From: Gammaproteobacteria bacterium
Lineage (GTDB): Bacteria > Pseudomonadota > Gammaproteobacteria > Pseudomonadales > Cellvibrionaceae
Direction: 5' to 3'
DNA length: 17,483 nt
Assembly: GCA_021151625.1 (NCBI GenBank)
Contig: JAGKWY010000079.1
Span: 1 to 17,483, forward strand
The position numbers were made by a program, and so were the translations under genes. Under the pieces are notes generated by a model. The model ran no database searches. It was not told the origin of the DNA and saw only the letters and a program-made list of their open reading frames with translations. Shown one piece after another: positions 7,064-14,113 of the stretch. Numbering within the stretch: position 1 is the stretch's first letter; each line of letters begins with the position of its first letter.

Positions 7064-7858
7064 ATGAGCTATCTACCATCGCTATTTAAGGTAACACGCC
7101 GCCACAGCATCAAACTGATTGCGGCACTCGGCGCAGGCTTGGCTTTGCTTGCGCCATTCAGCCAGGCACAGACAATTATTAAACCAGAACCGACCGGCGT
7201 CACTTACACGGTTAAACCTGACTACCGCAAATGCGCATTTCCGCTGTGCGGCGGCTGGTATTTAACACCAGTGAATCAATATTCACTGGCGCTGCAAACT
7301 GAGGATGAGGCTTATGAATCATCTGCCCTCTTACCCAATACTATTTACGTCGCTTATATCAATTACAAACGACTGGGATTGACTACCAAGCAGATTGCCG
7401 AACTGGAAGCTGCTATGCGCAGCGAGCAAGCTCTATTGCGCGGCAACATTACCAGTTCTCTCACCACAGCAAAACAAGCCGCCAGCAAACTCACAGCGAG
7501 AACACAAACACTGGTAGTGAATGGGGCTTGGGTAGGCGCCAACAAAAACACCGCTGTTGGTCCTTACCTGAATATCACCAGCACCGGCATAGTGTGCATT
7601 ACCACGCCCTGCCCTTACTTCAAAGCCAATATTATCAATAGTGATTACAGCAGCGAATTCCACGATTTGTCATTGGAAAAAGCCGGTCTGGATCGCGAAC
7701 AGGAAGCATTGGCATGGCAGGCACTGTCAACCAGCGGACTGGTTATTACCGGTACAAAATATGAAACCACCGGTTTTGATCCAAGTGGCAAAGAGCCGGG
7801 CAAAGGTGTTGGCGTAGCGGCGACCAAAGTATTTTTTGCGTATCCACCCAAAAAATAA
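7064..7858 (+). CDS. Secreted hypothetical protein with paired CX4C motifs (DUF6748-like)
   Basis: 264 residues with a Sec-type signal peptide: basic RRH (12-14), hydrophobic core (about 17-31), likely cleavage after SQA at 35. No lipobox cysteine follows, so a soluble periplasmic or exported protein is likely. The mature part has two similar cysteine pairs, CAFPLC (57-62) followed by GGWY, and CITTPC (178-183) followed by PYF, both with four-residue spacing. They probably form disulfides outside the cytoplasm. The CGGW and C-x4-CP patterns recall the DUF6748 family known mostly from myxobacteria; this is from memory and no function is known. The region between is helical and Ala/Gln-rich (about 105-145). 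The ATG start fits the signal peptide, though the Shine-Dalgarno (AGGAAT) is modest. Confidence 0.8.
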   Translation: MSYLPSLFKVTRRHSIKLIAALGAGLALLAPFSQAQTIIKPEPTGVTYTVKPDYRKCAFPLCGGWYLTPVNQYSLALQTEDEAYESSALLPNTIYVAYINYKRLGLTTKQIAELEAAMRSEQALLRGNITSSLTTAKQAASKLTARTQTLVVNGAWVGANKNTAVGPYLNITSTGIVCITTPCPYFKANIINSDYSSEFHDLSLEKAGLDREQEALAWQALSTSGLVITGTKYETTGFDPSGKEPGKGVGVAATKVFFAYPPKK

Positions 7859-7874
7859 TATCGCCAGATTCTAA

Positions 7875-7919
7875 AATCCCTCCCAACCTCTCTTTGACAA
7901 AGAGGGGTTGGGGGAGATT
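7875..7919. repeat. REP-like 45-base GC-rich hairpin
   Basis: A near-perfect 21-bp stem, starting AATCCCTCCCAACC and ending in the complement, with a GAC loop, one mismatch (7879/7915) and two G-T wobbles. No T run follows. The arm AATCCC-TCCC-n-n-CCTC matches both ends of the element at 13910-14076, marking one dispersed repeat family. It lies between the convergent secreted-protein gene and dgt and may stop or stabilise both transcripts. Confidence 0.75.
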
Positions 7920-7958
7920 CAAAGTACTAGCTGACAGGCTTTATGTCGGGGATTTTTT

Positions 7959-9326
7959 CTAGTATTGCGAATATCCCATGCCATTAAATTGCTTGGCAAG
8001 GTTGGTAGCATAGTTGTCAGTCATACCACTGATATAATCGATCACTGCCATCAACGCCAGATACTTATAATTGTGCTCGCGCTTACTCACCTGGGGATGA
8101 AAATTATTTTCGCCGATCAGTGCCATTACGCGATTATCCTTATAGGTCATTTGCGACTGTTCGCCGAGCGATGCATAAACCGCCGAACAAATAGTATTGA
8201 GCAAAGTACCAATTACCGTATAAGCACCAATTTCCAACTCAACACGGCGCGAGTGATTAAAAATTTTGCGCTTGGCCAAATCTTTTGCTGCCTGCACCGC
8301 ATCGCGCACGCGCGGATCGCACAAAGAAATTAAATCGCCTTCCACTTCACCGCGTAAAAATGCATCCTGGTGCTTAACAAAGGCCGCTGTTCCTGAATTG
8401 ATAAACGCATCAATTACTTTGCCACGCACCAGCGCTGGCTTACGGCCATCGTTAACTTTTTTCAATAACCGCTCAAGTTCCGCCAACTGTGCAGAATCCG
8501 CAATAACCGGATGCAACAATTCATAAATTTCTGCCCAGTTTAGAATCCCCATTTCCAAGCCATCTTCCAAATCAATTATGCCGTAGCAAAAATCGTCCGC
8601 CGCCTCCATCAAATACACCAATGGGTGCCGGCAATACCAATCGCTGCCACGCTCAATTAATCCGGTTTTTTGCGCAATCTCATGGAAATAATTCACTTCC
8701 GATTGAAAGACACCGTACTTGGCATTTTTAGGCCGCTGCCCCAAAACAGTGGGCGATGAAGTCCAGGGATATTTAATGGATGACGCCAGCGTTGCGTAAG
8801 TTAAGCGCATACCGTCGTGATATTGGTGATACTCAGAGGTGGTTAACACACGTAGCCCCTGGGCATTACCTTCAAATACACGAATATCATCCTGCTCAGA
8901 GGGCGATAAATCGCGCAGAAATTCTGCGCCCTCTTTTTGGAACCAGTTGCGAATTGCATCTTCACCGGTGTGACCAAACGGTGGGTTACCAATATCGTGG
9001 GCAAGGCAAGTCGCCTGCACAATATCGCCGATATCCGTTGGCAAAAACTGCGCGGGCAAATCACCTTTATCTTTTAACGCCTGGCCTACGCGAATCCCCA
9101 GGGTGCGCCCCACACAGGCAACTTCCAGACTGTGGGTCATGCGATTATGGATATGGTCATTAGTCGCCAGTGGATGCACTTGCGTTTTACGCGCAAGGCG
9201 ACGAAACGCACCAGAAAAAATAATTTTGTCGTGATCCGAATGAAAGGGCGAACGCCCTTCCTCGTGTTTGGCAATGCGATTTCCCAAGCGGTCAGCGCAG
9301 AGCAGTTGATTCCAGTTCATTGGCAT
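7959..9326 (-). CDS. dgt: Deoxyguanosine triphosphate triphosphohydrolase (HD domain)
   Basis: 455 residues, in the range of bacterial dGTPases. It hydrolyses dGTP (in some clades other dNTPs) to deoxynucleoside and triphosphate, controlling nucleotide pools in the cytoplasm. Metal-binding HD residues are visible: H65 in NRMTHS, H110-D111 in CLAHDIGNPPFGH, and D244 or D245 in the LMEAADDF block. The N-terminal RSPFHSDHDKIIFSGAFRRLARKTQV signature is typical, although that whole block exceeds what is needed: the core is SGAFRRLARKTQV. The ATG at 9326 has a weak GAGAG upstream; an ATG two codons later is an alternative. It starts 25 bases after the stop of the outer-membrane protein gene, so co-transcription is likely. 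dGTPases can act against phage, but nothing here indicates a dedicated defence role. Confidence 0.93.
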   Translation of the reverse strand: MPMNWNQLLCADRLGNRIAKHEEGRSPFHSDHDKIIFSGAFRRLARKTQVHPLATNDHIHNRMTHSLEVACVGRTLGIRVGQALKDKGDLPAQFLPTDIGDIVQATCLAHDIGNPPFGHTGEDAIRNWFQKEGAEFLRDLSPSEQDDIRVFEGNAQGLRVLTTSEYHQYHDGMRLTYATLASSIKYPWTSSPTVLGQRPKNAKYGVFQSEVNYFHEIAQKTGLIERGSDWYCRHPLVYLMEAADDFCYGIIDLEDGLEMGILNWAEIYELLHPVIADSAQLAELERLLKKVNDGRKPALVRGKVIDAFINSGTAAFVKHQDAFLRGEVEGDLISLCDPRVRDAVQAAKDLAKRKIFNHSRRVELEIGAYTVIGTLLNTICSAVYASLGEQSQMTYKDNRVMALIGENNFHPQVSKREHNYKYLALMAVIDYISGMTDNYATNLAKQFNGMGYSQY

Positions 9327-9351
9327 AGGTCAATCTCTCAACCGGTGAATG

Positions 9352-10275
9352 TTAAAAACGATAACCGGCACCAATTAACGCCGTTCTGTCTTCATCCAGC
9401 TCGGCAACCGAAGCCTGTACACTGACGTTCTCACCAAAAAATTTGCGCGCGCGCAGCTCGTAGGTTTTATCGTCATCCGCGTCTTCATAATCGGTGAGAT
9501 AGTATGCCAGACCAACACTAAAGGTTTTATTAAAGTAATAATCACTACTAATCGATGGGCTGGTGATATCGCCATAATCTTCATCTTTTTGCACGGCATA
9601 ACCAGCCTGGAAATTCAGTGCGCGCTCACCACTCAATAACAGAACATATTTACCATTCAGGATCCACTGATCGCCCAATTCCTGCCCTTCATAAAAATCC
9701 GACCAGAACATCAATCCATCCAACGGTGTAATGCCTAGCGAAGCAACGCCCTTATAATCCCAATCACTTTTTTCGCTGGTCGTTTCAGTAACATAGTCCT
9801 CAGTCATAGAGCTGGAATAGCGAGCCTGTGCAGCTGCAACGCCCAGGCTCAGGTAGAAAATACTATCGGGAATAAAATATTCAATCTGGCCAATGGCGTA
9901 ATCCGTACGTGTTTCACCGCTCGCTTCGTAATCACCCCAAGCCTTCATAGAAACTTCAGTTTCCGTCCGGCTGTAGATCAACCGGGCACCACTGGCGCGA
10001 TTGAGAAAGGCTGCCTCCGCCAATGGGCCTCGTGTGGTATCCACCTGTTTGAAATAACTTACGCCGCCAAGCGAAACAGTCCATTCATCGTGATCGGTAT
10101 AGATCACGCTATTGTTATCGTATTGTAGATAGGAGATAAAATTTTCGTATTGATACGATGACTGGGCATTTGCTGAAAAACCAACAAACAACCCAATTAC
10201 GGGAATCAGACCAGATAGTTTCAAAATAGAGTTATTTGGTTTAGTTACAGCAAACTTCTTTACAGCACCGTTCAT
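9352..10275 (-). CDS. Outer-membrane beta-barrel protein (putative porin)
   Basis: 307 residues. A signal peptide (hydrophobic core about 18-33, cleavage after ANA at 37) precedes alternating aromatic/polar strands throughout, for example YQYENFISYLQYD and YYLTDYE, with acidic turns. The final residues GAGYRF end in Phe, the signal recognised by the outer-membrane assembly machinery. The barrel has no motif giving a substrate; general-porin or uncharacterised OMP families are both possible. AGGGA six bases before the ATG supports the start. The gene precedes dgt by 25 bases on the same strand; no functional link between the two is known to me. Upstream 10276-10369 is AT-rich and may hold its promoter, but no clear boxes are seen. 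Confidence 0.85.
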   Translation of the reverse strand: MNGAVKKFAVTKPNNSILKLSGLIPVIGLFVGFSANAQSSYQYENFISYLQYDNNSVIYTDHDEWTVSLGGVSYFKQVDTTRGPLAEAAFLNRASGARLIYSRTETEVSMKAWGDYEASGETRTDYAIGQIEYFIPDSIFYLSLGVAAAQARYSSSMTEDYVTETTSEKSDWDYKGVASLGITPLDGLMFWSDFYEGQELGDQWILNGKYVLLLSGERALNFQAGYAVQKDEDYGDITSPSISSDYYFNKTFSVGLAYYLTDYEDADDDKTYELRARKFFGENVSVQASVAELDEDRTALIGAGYRF

Positions 10276-10369
10276 AGATAATCCCTGTTTTCAATATAAT
10301 TAAAGTTCAATTAATAGCATCAGATTGTTATGCACCAGTCACAATGAACACGACAAGTGTTATTTCATA

Positions 10370-11737
10370 TTAGTTTACCCAGGTTTTTTGGATCTCTTGT
10401 TTATCACGTAATGAATAAACCCACTCCTTCCCAATCTTATTTTTATTGAAGAGATTGAGTTCCACCAGACCATTTAATACTGAATTAGCAGTATTGTATG
10501 AGCACCCAAGATTTTCCTTAACGTTCGTTGCAGTAAAGTTATTAGCAGTGCCACTTTTGGCAACCTGAAAAACCGTTTTCTGTTTATCGTTTAACTTTGC
10601 AAATACCCCAGAAGACCATAACCAAGTATTAAACGATTCAATATCGCTAATCACTTTTCGACAGTGGTCATTAAATTCATTTATTCCTTTAGCAATAATT
10701 GAACACTGATGATCAATGAAGTACGTCAAATCCATTTCATCCGTTTCAGTATATAAATAGGATTTAGCGTATTTCGCTGGCGATTTCTTCAATAGATTAC
10801 TTATTGAAACATAGCGAAAAGCGGCATACCCTTTTTTAAACATAAACCAATAAAACAAAGCCCTGGCAACCCTACCATTACCATCTCGAAACGGATGCTC
10901 ATAAGCAATAGAAAAGTGAATTACGATTGCTTTAATTAGCGGATGAATAAACTCAACTGTTTGAGAGTCATCATGAGTTGAGTTTACCCACCCAAAGAAA
11001 TCCACTAGCCTTTTTATCATTCCATCTACCGGTGGTGGCTGATGAACAATATTTTCATCCTGATCAATAACAACAACATCATCATTTTTTTTAAGCTCTC
11101 CTGGTGAATATTTACCATCATCAATCCCTAAAACCCCTAAGCGATGGAGCTCTAAAATGAAATCCATATCTAGATTACTTGCACGATGCTCCCATACATA
11201 GTTCATCATTTTATAATTGCCAAGAATCATACGCTCATCCATATTTCTTGGCTCACGGTTCTTTTTAATCATCTCTTTCGCAATTTGAGTTGTCGTAACA
11301 GCCCCCTCAAGCTGACTACTGCTAATCGCCTCATCCTCAACCAAATCATTAAATAGATATTTAAATAAAGACTCCTCGCCAATTTTCTTTGCGGTCCATT
11401 CAAGCGCAGCGGAAGTCAGGTTCTGGTCAACCAATGTCCTTGCTATTTCTGCACTTACCGTGGGCATGTAAGAGCACAGAATAGAAGGAACCCCCAATTT
11501 AAGAAGAGGCCTTAAAACTGCTTTCCTCGCCACCTTGGTAAGAGCCCAAGCATATTCAGCACTCAAACCCGAATCGACACGCCGCATGAACTCATCATAT
11601 GGAAGATAACGCCCTTTACTATCAATAGGGACTTGGTATTTGGCGTATTTTTCTGCTCCTTCCCGATGCTCTGCAATCAACTCAAGCATAGGAAACAACT
11701 TTTGCCCTTCGGTAAGCTTTGGCGGCCGCTTGATCAT
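10370..11737 (-). CDS. Class II (self-inhibited) Fic protein with C-terminal winged helix
   Basis: 455 residues. Fic enzymes transfer AMP or related groups from nucleotides to target proteins. The complete catalytic motif HPFRDGNGRVAR is at 281-292, with H281 as the base. An inhibitory helix motif [S/T]xxxE[G/N] appears as SSQLEG (140-145, E144), placed before the Fic core, so it is a class II enzyme that blocks its own ATP site and needs no separate antitoxin. About 100 residues precede this as an extended N-terminal region. Residues about 385-445 form a winged helix-turn-helix with an NVKENLGCSYNTANSVLNGL recognition region, suggesting DNA binding. Base composition is visibly AT-richer than its neighbours, hinting at transfer. 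An in-frame TGA at 11746-11744 fixes the ATG at 11737. The target protein is unknown. Confidence 0.93.
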   Translation of the reverse strand: MIKRPPKLTEGQKLFPMLELIAEHREGAEKYAKYQVPIDSKGRYLPYDEFMRRVDSGLSAEYAWALTKVARKAVLRPLLKLGVPSILCSYMPTVSAEIARTLVDQNLTSAALEWTAKKIGEESLFKYLFNDLVEDEAISSSQLEGAVTTTQIAKEMIKKNREPRNMDERMILGNYKMMNYVWEHRASNLDMDFILELHRLGVLGIDDGKYSPGELKKNDDVVVIDQDENIVHQPPPVDGMIKRLVDFFGWVNSTHDDSQTVEFIHPLIKAIVIHFSIAYEHPFRDGNGRVARALFYWFMFKKGYAAFRYVSISNLLKKSPAKYAKSYLYTETDEMDLTYFIDHQCSIIAKGINEFNDHCRKVISDIESFNTWLWSSGVFAKLNDKQKTVFQVAKSGTANNFTATNVKENLGCSYNTANSVLNGLVELNLFNKNKIGKEWVYSLRDKQEIQKTWVN

Positions 11738-11832
11738 CTCAACTCATCTCAAAAACAATAAATATTGAGATGAAATATAGACCATTTCACTCCACATCTC
11801 AATATTTCAACTTTTTGAGATGAACTGAGACA
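11735..11832. promoter_or_regulatory. Helically phased operator array, five perfect TTGAGATG 8-mers, upstream of fic
   Basis: Perfect TTGAGATG or its complement begins at 11735, 11745, 11765, 11795 and 11815: offsets 0, 10, 30, 60 and 80, all multiples of 10 bp. A degenerate sixth copy (CTGAGACA) starts at 11825, also in phase. Copies 3 and 4 extend to a 12-bp inverted repeat (AATATTGAGATG / CATCTCAATATT, 22-bp spacer). Copy 4 holds the fic -35 box, copy 3 the predicted start of transcription, copy 1 the ATG. Likely binding sites for a repressor on one helix face, possibly the Fic winged helix itself (inference). Confidence 0.8.
11774..11802 (-). promoter_or_regulatory. Sigma-70 promoter of fic
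   Basis: On the minus strand, TTGAGA (11802-11797), exactly 17 bases, TATATT (11779-11774); each box matches five of six consensus bases. Transcription would start near 11767, giving a leader of about 30 bases. The -35 box is part of an operator copy. Confidence 0.65.
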
Positions 11833-11850
11833 TCCTATTGAGAACCAATC

Positions 11851-11897
11851 GCACCAATTTAGCTCGCAAGAAAAATTTAGACGCACAAATTCAGCGC
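11851..11897 (+). promoter_or_regulatory. Candidate NtrC-type enhancer sites
   Basis: Two partial matches to GCAC-N7-GTGC: GCAC-N7-GCGC at 11883-11897 and a weaker GCAC-N7-GCTC at 11851-11865, spaced 32 bp (about three helical turns), roughly 150-190 bases before the predicted sigma-54 start. That distance suits NtrC activation under nitrogen limitation. The matches are imperfect, so confidence is low. Confidence 0.3.
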
Positions 11898-12021
11898 ATA
11901 AAACCCTGTTAAAAACAGTCGTTCCAATCAGCTAGCCAACTGCCGCCTACGTCATTTAACCCATTGAATATAAAGAATTTTGTGCTTTTCAGAAGGCATG
12001 ACTGAAAGGCTAATTTTTACT

Positions 12022-12037
12022 TGGCACAGTTTCTGCT
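12022..12037 (+). promoter_or_regulatory. Sigma-54 (RpoN) promoter of the urea degradation operon
   Basis: TGGCACAGTTTCTGCT matches the -24/-12 pattern TGGCAC-N6-TGCW with correct GG-to-GC spacing. The start would fall near 12048, about 50 bases before the allophanate hydrolase ATG. RpoN control is usual for nitrogen-scavenging operons. Between 11903 and 12021 I see nothing else. Confidence 0.75.
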
Positions 12038-12047
12038 GAATACAAAC

Positions 12048-12071
12048 TTGTATCCAAGATTGTATTTAAGA
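12048..12071 (+). repeat. Tandem 12-bp repeat in the operon leader
   Basis: TTGTATCCAAGA followed directly by TTGTATTTAAGA, two differences in twelve bases, at the predicted start of transcription. Role unknown; possibly chance in an AT-rich leader. Confidence 0.4.
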
Positions 12072-12096
12072 TTAAAACAAGAGTGCAGGAATCCTA

Positions 12097-13911
12097 ATGA
12101 CACAGTCACCAAGTCAAACAACAACTGGCTGGACTATTAATGAATGGCTGACGGCTTATCGCAGCCAGGGGTTAGATGCGCGTGCGGCTTTACATAGCCT
12201 GCGCGATCAGTTGAGCAGCGCGGATGCATCCTGGATTTACATAGTTTCTGCGGCTGAGTTGGATGCGCAGCTGGATGCACTCGCACTTAATAGCAAAAGT
12301 GCTGATGCCAAAAATCTTCCGCTCTACGCCATACCTTTTGCGGTGAAAGACAATATCGACGTGGCCGGAATTCCTACTACCGCCGCCTGTCCCGCCTTTA
12401 CTTACATTCCCGAGAGCGATTCAACCAGCGTCGCGCGCCTGAAAGCAGCGGGCGCCATTGTACTGGGTAAAACCAACCTCGACCAATTTGCCACTGGCCT
12501 GGTGGGCACCCGCTCACCCTATGGTGCCGTACCCAATTCATTTAAACCGGAATATGTTTCCGGTGGTTCCAGCTCCGGCTCGGCAACAACGGTTGCCAAT
12601 GGCCTGGTGCCTTTTAGTTTGGGGACAGATACCGCAGGTTCCGGTCGCGTGCCCGCCGGCTTCAATAATATTGTTGGCTTGAAACCTACCAAGGGCCGCT
12701 TTAGCACCAAGGGTGTTGTACCCGCCTGCCGCAGCCTGGATTGTGTTTCGATTTTCTCATTAACGCTTGATGATGCCGAATTGGTTGCTTCATTAATCGA
12801 AGGTTTTGATGCAGCTGATGGCTATTCGCGCAAAGCACCTGCCGCTGCGACTTATTTTTCTGCGACACCGCGCTTTGCAATTCCTGCAGCACCTAATTGG
12901 TTTGGCGATGCACAAGCGCAAGCCGCCTGGGAATTAACCCTGGAAAAAATGCGTGCCTTGGGAGTGGAATTAATTGCGATAGATTTCACGCCCATGTTTA
13001 ACCTCGCGCAATTGCTTTACGGCGGCCCCTGGGTGGCAGAGCGTCATGCAGCGATTGGCGAATTTATGCAAGAACATGCGAGCGAAATGAACGATGTGGT
13101 TCGCTCCATTGTTGAAAAAGCGGTAAATTTTTCCGCGACTGATTGCTTCCATGCTGAATACCAGCGCGCTGACCTCGCACGTTTAATTCAAACACTGATG
13201 AGCGGCTTTGATGCGTTATTAGTTCCTACGTCACCGCGCCATCCCACTACTGCTGAGGTTGCTGCTGACCCCATTGGTGTTAATAGCCAACTGGGCACCT
13301 ACACCAACTTTGTCAATCTCGCCGATTGTTCCGCACTCGCATTACCTGCCGCTATGCGCACTGATGGCTTGCCCTTTGGCATCACCTTAATTGCACCGGC
13401 ATGGCAAGACGCCGCATTAGTTTCGTTCGGTAAAAAATGGCATGTATCAACTCAATTACCACTGGGTGCAATTAATAAAAAACAAACTGAAATAGTTGCA
13501 ACTACTGAATCACCAAAAGGTTATGTGCGTCTCGCCGTTGTTGGCGCACACCTGACGGGAATGCCACTGAATGTGCAATTGCAAGAGCGCAAGGCACTCT
13601 TCGTTGAAAGCACATTCACTGCAAAAAATTATCGCCTGTATGCATTACCCAACACCACACCACCCAAACCCGGTTTGATTCGCACCGAAACTGAAGGCGC
13701 AGAAATTATTGTGGAATTGTGGGATGTACCGGTACAGCACTTCGGCAGTTTTGTTGCATTGATTCCTGCTCCACTCGGAATCGGCACACTCACGTTAAAC
13801 GATGGTCGCGAAGTAAAAGGTTTTATTTGTGAAGGTGCAGCGGTGAATGGTGCGAAAGATATTACGCACCTGGGCGGCTGGCGGGCGTATATCAAATCAC
13901 TACAAAAGTAA
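12097..13911 (+). CDS. atzF: Allophanate hydrolase (amidase-signature family)
   Basis: 604 residues, the normal length. It hydrolyses allophanate to ammonia and CO2 in the cytoplasm (EC 3.5.1.54), the second step of ATP-dependent urea breakdown. The N-terminal amidase-signature domain (about 1-460) keeps the Ser-cisSer-Lys triad: K84 in VKDNID, S158 in GGSSSGSA, and nucleophile S182 in DTAGSGR. These are shifted seven positions from the Lys91/Ser165/Ser189 I recall for AtzF. Residues about 475-604 form the allophanate-hydrolase C-terminal domain (VGAHLTGMPLNVQL, FGSFVALIPAPLGIGT). AGGA seven bases before the ATG supports the start. It is first in the operon with urea carboxylase, behind a sigma-54 promoter. 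The last two bases of its TAA stop are the first two bases of a REP-like repeat. Confidence 0.95.
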   Translation: MTQSPSQTTTGWTINEWLTAYRSQGLDARAALHSLRDQLSSADASWIYIVSAAELDAQLDALALNSKSADAKNLPLYAIPFAVKDNIDVAGIPTTAACPAFTYIPESDSTSVARLKAAGAIVLGKTNLDQFATGLVGTRSPYGAVPNSFKPEYVSGGSSSGSATTVANGLVPFSLGTDTAGSGRVPAGFNNIVGLKPTKGRFSTKGVVPACRSLDCVSIFSLTLDDAELVASLIEGFDAADGYSRKAPAAATYFSATPRFAIPAAPNWFGDAQAQAAWELTLEKMRALGVELIAIDFTPMFNLAQLLYGGPWVAERHAAIGEFMQEHASEMNDVVRSIVEKAVNFSATDCFHAEYQRADLARLIQTLMSGFDALLVPTSPRHPTTAEVAADPIGVNSQLGTYTNFVNLADCSALALPAAMRTDGLPFGITLIAPAWQDAALVSFGKKWHVSTQLPLGAINKKQTEIVATTESPKGYVRLAVVGAHLTGMPLNVQLQERKALFVESTFTAKNYRLYALPNTTPPKPGLIRTETEGAEIIVELWDVPVQHFGSFVALIPAPLGIGTLTLNDGREVKGFICEGAAVNGAKDITHLGGWRAYIKSLQK

Positions 13912-14076
13912 TCCCCTCCCGACCTCCCCTTTTTTAAAGAGGGAGGAGCTACTCTCCCGGGATTTGTGCAAGAAGAAAATTATTCTCCTTGTACAAAAAT
14001 TGGAAAACTCTTCTGAATTAATTTCGAAGAGAAGTCCACCCCCTCCCTTTGAAAAAGGGAGGGCCGGGGAGGGATT
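13910..14076. repeat. REPIN-like element with inverted terminal REP copies
   Basis: A 167-bp element whose ends are inverted copies of one C-rich repeat: AATCCCCTCCCGACC at 13910 and GGGGAGGGATT ending at 14076. Each copy folds: 13923-13946 (CCTCCC/GGGAGG with an inner stem) and 14041-14063 (perfect 10-bp stem, loop GAA). Between them are a 14-bp stem with one mismatch and one G-T wobble (13964-13996, TTGTGCAAG/CTTGTACAA) and a CTCTTC/GAAGAG stem (14008-14031). It resembles REP doublets mobilised in trans by a RAYT transposase; none is encoded here. It lies inside an operon, between allophanate hydrolase and urea carboxylase. Confidence 0.75.
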
Positions 14077-14113
14077 AACTGAAAGGGGATTCAATTACAG
14101 TCGGAGAAGAAGC

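Noticed and set aside
10347..10361. AACAC-N5-GTGTT hairpin after the fic stop, possible terminator
   Set aside because: Only five weak base pairs and no U tract.
7959..11737. Phage-defence island made of dGTPase plus Fic
   Set aside because: The dGTPase appears to be an ordinary housekeeping-type enzyme next to an outer-membrane gene; Fic has its own promoter, and no mobility or other defence genes are present.
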